Positions 5,087 through 8,320 of a DNA stretch of 8,320 nt are shown in pieces. Numbering within the stretch: position 1 is the first letter of the stretch; every line of letters starts with the position of its first letter. The notes below the pieces were generated by a model. The model was given only the letters and a program-made list of their open reading frames with translations, was not told the DNA's origin and searched no databases. A program made the translations under genes and the position numbers. This DNA comes from Actinomycetes bacterium (GTDB taxonomy: Bacteria > Actinomycetota > Acidimicrobiia > Acidimicrobiales > Microtrichaceae). The stretch is taken from contig JAFAFN010000160.1 in the NCBI GenBank assembly GCA_023423475.1, positions 1 through 8,320 of the forward strand, read 5' to 3'.

Positions 5087-6502
5087 TCAGTCCACGGGTG
5101 GGCGCATCCTCGACAGGACGCCCTCGACGCCCAGCCCGAACAGCGGGAACAGCGGCCACTCGGCGCGGAAGGTGCCTGACGGCGGCTCGGTCGTCAGCTC
5201 GAGCCGGTGCGGTGTGGCGAGCATGACGAGGTCGACGCCCAGCGTGCCGTCCGAGGCGACCGCGGCGCTCGCCGAGATCGGGTGCCCCGGCACGTCGCTC
5301 CAGTCGGAGGTGAGTCCGACGACGATGGACTCGTCACCCTCGTGGATCGTGATCGACTGCTCGCCCACGTCGACCGCAGTGATGCTCCGATGGCCCGACG
5401 TGGCGGCGTCGGCCTGTTGGAACCGCCCCCTCGACACGGTGTCGAAGGGCGCGCCGAACCCGGTGCGCTCGGTCGCGGTGGCGACGTGCAGGTCGCCGAG
5501 GCGCTGCTCGACGGCCAGGTCGCCGCCGGGGTCGGCCGCACCGGCGTCACCGAACGCCGGGACCAGGTGCTCCCAGAGGTGATCGAGGAACGACTGCATC
5601 GGCTCGGTCTGCGAGAAGAAGGCGACCACGGCGTCCTGTTCGGGCAGCACCACCATGTACTGGCCGAACGCTCCGTCGCCCCGGTACCCGTGGCGGCACA
5701 TCCACGTCTGCAACCCGTAGCCACGACGCCAGTCCGGCTCGGGACGCTGGGGGTTCTCGATCTGCACCGACGACGCCTCGGCGACCCAGCCCTCCGGCAG
5801 GACCCGTCGTCCCTCCCACACGCCGTCGTCCAGGTGCAGCTGACCCAGCCGGGCGATCGCGTCGAGGTCGGTGAAGACCCCCGAGAACCCCAGCTCGATA
5901 CCTGGCTGGTACTGGAACCAGCGGAGCTCGCCGACACCGATCGGGTCGAGCACCCGTTCCCGCAGCTGCTCGCTCAGGCGTTGACCGTCGAGTCGCTGCA
6001 GGATCGTGGCGAGCGTCAGGACGGGCGGCTGGTTGTAGGCGAACCAGGTGCCGGGTTCGTGCTCCGGGGGCAGGTGCAGGAACCCGCGCACTGCGTCGGT
6101 GGGATTCGCCACGAACGCGTCGAGCAACGTCTCGTCCTGATGGCCCGTCGCCATCGAGGCGATGTGGCGGATCGTCATCCGTCGGGTGCGTTCGTCCGCG
6201 TCCGCGGTCTCGTCGGGCAGGTGCTGGGACACCAGGTCGTCGAGACCCAGGCGTCCGTCGCCGACGGCCAGGCCGAGCGCGACACCGGTGAAGGACTTGC
6301 TCAACGAGTAGACGAGTCGGATCTGCTCGGCCCGGTGCGGTCGCCAGTACGCCTCGAGCACACGTCGCCCGTGTCGCTGGACGATCAGGCCGTGTGGCTC
6401 GATGATCGGGTCCGCCTCGATCGCGTCGATGAACGCGATCAGGCCCGTCGGGTCGATGCCCTCGGCGGTCGGGCTGCTCGTCGGGAACGCCGTGGTCGTC
6501 AC
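5087..6502 (-). CDS. Serine hydrolase of the beta-lactamase (class C / esterase) family
   Basis: The 471-residue protein belongs to the beta-lactamase/penicillin-binding-like serine hydrolases (esterases, D-aminopeptidases and 6-aminohexanoate-dimer hydrolase are relatives). The nucleophile motif SxxK is S66-L-S-K69 in VYSLSKSFTG. The second catalytic tyrosine is probably Y156 in FAYNQP. The region GYRGDGAFGQYMVVLPEQD (272-290) fits the third motif area, where this subfamily lacks a classic KTG. After ~370 comes a beta-rich C-terminal extension of about 100 residues. There is no signal peptide, so it is probably cytoplasmic and more likely an esterase or amide hydrolase than an antibiotic-resistance enzyme; the substrate is unknown. 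The GTG at 6502 is chosen because homology-like sequence begins shortly after it and CAGACT lies 6 nt upstream. It is divergent from the TetR gene. Confidence 0.87.
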   Translation of the reverse strand: MTTTAFPTSSPTAEGIDPTGLIAFIDAIEADPIIEPHGLIVQRHGRRVLEAYWRPHRAEQIRLVYSLSKSFTGVALGLAVGDGRLGLDDLVSQHLPDETADADERTRRMTIRHIASMATGHQDETLLDAFVANPTDAVRGFLHLPPEHEPGTWFAYNQPPVLTLATILQRLDGQRLSEQLRERVLDPIGVGELRWFQYQPGIELGFSGVFTDLDAIARLGQLHLDDGVWEGRRVLPEGWVAEASSVQIENPQRPEPDWRRGYGLQTWMCRHGYRGDGAFGQYMVVLPEQDAVVAFFSQTEPMQSFLDHLWEHLVPAFGDAGAADPGGDLAVEQRLGDLHVATATERTGFGAPFDTVSRGRFQQADAATSGHRSITAVDVGEQSITIHEGDESIVVGLTSDWSDVPGHPISASAAVASDGTLGVDLVMLATPHRLELTTEPPSGTFRAEWPLFPLFGLGVEGVLSRMRPPVD

Positions 6503-6508
6503 GGGCGT

Positions 6509-6514
6509 AGTCTG
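6509..6514 (-). promoter_or_regulatory. Weak candidate -10 box for the serine-hydrolase gene
   Basis: CAGACT on the minus strand fits only the minimal xAnnnT form and stands 6 nt before the GTG at 6502, with no Shine-Dalgarno sequence. Its support comes mainly from sharing the spacing of the stronger leaderless promoters in this window. Confidence 0.3.
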
Positions 6515-6560
6515 CCGCGGCGTGCCTACGGCGTCGCGGCAACTCGACGAGCTGGCCGCG

Positions 6561-6597
6561 CGGTCACATTTCAGACCGATCGGCCTAGATTCAGGCC
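6561..6597. promoter_or_regulatory. Candidate operator region of the TetR regulator
   Basis: Three short dyads lie just before the TetR start: CGGTC-N8-GACCG (6561-6578), the palindrome CCGATCGG (6576-6583) and GGCCT-N6-AGGCC (6582-6597). The last covers the -10 box. TetR-type regulators usually bind such dyads over their own promoter in a divergent gap, so autoregulation is likely. Which dyad is the true site cannot be told from one sequence. Confidence 0.4.
6586..6591 (+). promoter_or_regulatory. -10 box TAGATT, leaderless start of the TetR gene
   Basis: TAGATT (TAnnnT) ends 6 nt before the ATG at 6598. GTCACA 17 bp upstream (6563-6568) shares four of six bases with the consensus -35. No Shine-Dalgarno sequence lies between, so a leaderless transcript is inferred. 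Confidence 0.55.
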
Positions 6598-7239
6598 ATG
6601 CAGTCAGGAACGCTCGACGCCCCACGCAGCGGATCGTTCATCGAGGCGGCCCGCCGGTCCCAGATCGTCGAGGCGGCAACGTCGACCGTTGCCGAGGTCG
6701 GCTACGCGAACGCGTCGCTCGCTCGCATCGCCGAGCGGGCGGGTGTCTCGAAGAGCGTCATCTCGTACCACTTCGACGGGAAGCACGACCTGCTCGCCCA
6801 GGTCGCCGGCACGTTCTTCGAACAGGCGTGGGAGCACATGGCCCCCCGGGTCGAGGCGGCGACGACGGCCACCGGACGCATCGCCGCGTGGATCACCTCG
6901 CAGTGCGAGTACTTCGCCGCACATCGCGCCCGCTACCTGGCGATGACCGAGGTGGTGATGAACCACCGCGCTGATGACGGGAGCCGACCCTTCATCGAGG
7001 ACGAGACCGAAGAGGTCGAGGCGATCACGGCGATCCTGGCCGACGGCGTACGGACCGGTGAGCTGCGCGAGCTCGATCCCGCGTCGACCGCGACGATCAT
7101 CCTGCAGTCGCTCGAAGGTGTCGTCGGCGCATGGTCGATGGACGCACGGATCGACCTGGAGGCCGGCGCAGCGCAGCTGGTCGACTTCGTCGACCACGCG
7201 ATCCGGGCCGAGCGGCCGACCGCTCGGAGGCGACGATGA
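6598..7239 (+). CDS. TetR-family transcriptional regulator
   Basis: This 213-residue DNA-binding repressor-type protein has the TetR N-terminal domain at ~18-68. The helix-turn-helix is SLARIAERAGVSKSVISYHF (40-59), followed by DGKHDLL, as in the family. The C-terminal ligand and dimer domain (70-200) is too variable to name a ligand; it is mostly helical and ends in a basic ARRRR-type tail. The ATG at 6598 has a -10 box 6 nt upstream and an operator-like dyad over it. Its stop overlaps the start of the YdbS-like gene as ATGA, so it is first in an operon with two bacterial-PH membrane proteins. It stands divergent from a serine hydrolase 95 bp away, so it could control both directions. Confidence 0.93.
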   Translation: MQSGTLDAPRSGSFIEAARRSQIVEAATSTVAEVGYANASLARIAERAGVSKSVISYHFDGKHDLLAQVAGTFFEQAWEHMAPRVEAATTATGRIAAWITSQCEYFAAHRARYLAMTEVVMNHRADDGSRPFIEDETEEVEAITAILADGVRTGELRELDPASTATIILQSLEGVVGAWSMDARIDLEAGAAQLVDFVDHAIRAERPTARRRR

Positions 7240-7748
7240 GCGACGCACCGAGCACGATCCCGCAGCCGCAGCTCCGCCCTCCTCGGCACCCGATCGAGTC
7301 CAACGTCCTGTGGTGGTGGATGCTCCAGGCGCTGGCGATCCACATCCCCGTGCTGCTCGGTGTGCTCGCCGCGGTGCTCTGGTGGCCAGCTGCCCGACCG
7401 TGGACCTTCATCGCCCTGCTGCTCGTGGCGTGCTCCACGGTGGTGTCGGTCGTCGTCGAGCCGATGATCCGACGGAAGGTGCACCGGTGGGAGGTCACCG
7501 ATCAGGCCGTCTACTCCCGCACCGGCTGGTGGACCGTCGAGTGGCGTGTCGCACCCATCTCCCGCATCCAGACCGTCGACGCCGTCCGTGGACCGCTCGA
7601 GCAGGCGCTCGGACTGTCGACGCTGCGGGTCACGACCGCGTCGTCCCGCGGGGCGATCGACATCGTCGGTCTGGACCACGAGGTCGCGGCCCGTGTCGCC
7701 GAGCGATTGGCGGCGGTCACCGAACGCACACCAGGTGACGCGACGTGA
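7236..7748 (+). CDS. YdbS-like bacterial PH domain (bPH2) membrane protein
   Basis: The 170-residue protein has two membrane helices (about 24-49 and 55-76) followed by one bPH2 domain (~80-160). Family marks include the region around RWEVTDQAVYSRTGWW, the RIQTVD motif after PIS, and LGLSTLRV. Such proteins sit at the membrane with the PH fold in the cytoplasm; their biochemical role is not settled. In Bacillus subtilis the ydbS-ydbT pair is, as I recall, a SigW-controlled envelope-stress operon linked to bacteriocin resistance. The ATG at 7236 has a strong GGAGG (7226-7230) at 5-nt spacing and overlaps the TetR stop. The 3' end overlaps the YdbT-like gene as GTGA. Expression is thus probably coupled with both neighbours. 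Confidence 0.87.
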   Translation: MSDAPSTIPQPQLRPPRHPIESNVLWWWMLQALAIHIPVLLGVLAAVLWWPAARPWTFIALLLVACSTVVSVVVEPMIRRKVHRWEVTDQAVYSRTGWWTVEWRVAPISRIQTVDAVRGPLEQALGLSTLRVTTASSRGAIDIVGLDHEVAARVAERLAAVTERTPGDAT

Positions 7749-8320
7749 GCGTGCCCGAACCCGGGCAGTTCCGACCTCCGGTCGAGACGACCTCGGCGGC
7801 GACGAGCTCGAGGATCCCATCTGGTGAGTGGCGTCGCCTCGACCGGCGCATGATCGCGGTCGACGCCGTGCAGGCGTTCGTCTCGCTGATCCCGGTGGTC
7901 GTGCTCGACGTGGTCGTCGGCGTCCAGGACGAGGGCCCCGGTCGATGGCCGCTCGTCGCCGTGGCGATCGGCGGCGTGTTCAGCGCTGCGGTCGATGCCT
8001 ACCGGTGGGTCGTGACCCGCTACCGGGTCACCGACGACCTCGTCGAGCTCCGCACCGGCGTGCTCGTGCGGCAGGAGCGATCGGTGCGGCGGGAACGCAT
8101 CCGCAGCGTCGACGTGCACGCCAAGCTGCGTCACCGGCTGGGAGGTCTGCGCATCGTCAGCATCGGCGCAGGCCAGCAGAGCTCCACCGGCGAAGCGGCC
8201 TTCGATCTCGACGCCGTGTCGATCGCGGATGCTCGAGCGCTGCAGCGCATCCTGGTCGAGCGGCGCAGCGTCGCCGAACCGGGAACGTCGACGTCGACGG
8301 AGCTCGACGGCGCATCCGCT
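7745..8320 (+). CDS. YdbT-like bacterial PH domain membrane protein, cut by the right edge
   Basis: The frame is open from the GTG at 7745 to the last base (192 codons), so the gene is partial at its 3' end. After a Pro/Thr-rich N-terminus (1-30) come two membrane helices (about 38-60 and 68-86) and a first bPH2 domain (~90-172). That domain has TRYRVTDDLVELRTGVL, RERIRSVDV and LGGLRIVSIG. A linker of charged and Ser/Thr residues begins at ~173. YdbT relatives repeat this helix-pair plus PH unit two or three times, so more copies should follow outside the window. AGGTGA at 7733-7738 is the ribosome binding site. The start overlaps the YdbS-like stop by 4 nt, as expected of a ydbS-ydbT pair that likely works as a complex. 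Confidence 0.85.
   Translation, partial: MSVPEPGQFRPPVETTSAATSSRIPSGEWRRLDRRMIAVDAVQAFVSLIPVVVLDVVVGVQDEGPGRWPLVAVAIGGVFSAAVDAYRWVVTRYRVTDDLVELRTGVLVRQERSVRRERIRSVDVHAKLRHRLGGLRIVSIGAGQQSSTGEAAFDLDAVSIADARALQRILVERRSVAEPGTSTSTELDGASA

Overview
The window is GC-rich throughout (strong G/C preference at third codon positions) and densely packed, with overlapping or nearly touching genes. Several starts appear leaderless, with a TAnnnT-type -10 box only 6-7 nt before the start codon. This points to a free-living high-GC actinobacterium. An Acidimicrobiia-like lineage is my guess from overall feel, not something the sequence proves. No rRNA, tRNA, CRISPR array or insertion sequence was seen, and there is no gene-free stretch over 300 bases.

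Layout from left to right. Positions 1-124 hold a strong hairpin (a likely terminator of a gene off the left edge) and the upstream region of a 766-residue membrane protein with intact GGDEF and EAL domains (+, 125-2425). Converging on it and overlapping by 26 bp is trpF (-, 2400-3025), split by a frameshift near 2886. trpF is translationally coupled to an unrecognised 142-residue protein with a Cys-rich CxCx4CxH motif (-, 3022-3450). A short divergent promoter region (3451-3531) also drives a 91-residue protein (+, 3532-3807) in which 22 serines occur at exactly every third residue. This is the most unusual object in the window.

Next come three genes on the minus strand: a serine beta-lactamase-family hydrolase (6502-5087), a purine-type phosphoribosyltransferase (5046-4546) and a five-helix membrane protein (4510-3761). 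The C-terminus of the last one appears to be frameshifted by a missing G. Divergent from the hydrolase, across 95 bp, is a TetR-family regulator (+, 6598-7239). It overlaps a YdbS-like bacterial-PH-domain membrane protein (7236-7748), which in turn overlaps a YdbT-like partner that runs off the right edge (7745-8320).

How the genes relate: the TetR/YdbS/YdbT block is a clear operon with ATGA and GTGA overlaps, so the regulator probably controls the envelope PH proteins and perhaps the divergent hydrolase. TrpF belongs to tryptophan synthesis and the phosphoribosyltransferase to purine salvage; both use phosphoribosyl chemistry but nothing else ties them together. Two apparent frameshifts within 1 kb (trpF and the membrane protein) suggest either assembly errors or recent decay. 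Raw-read inspection would decide.
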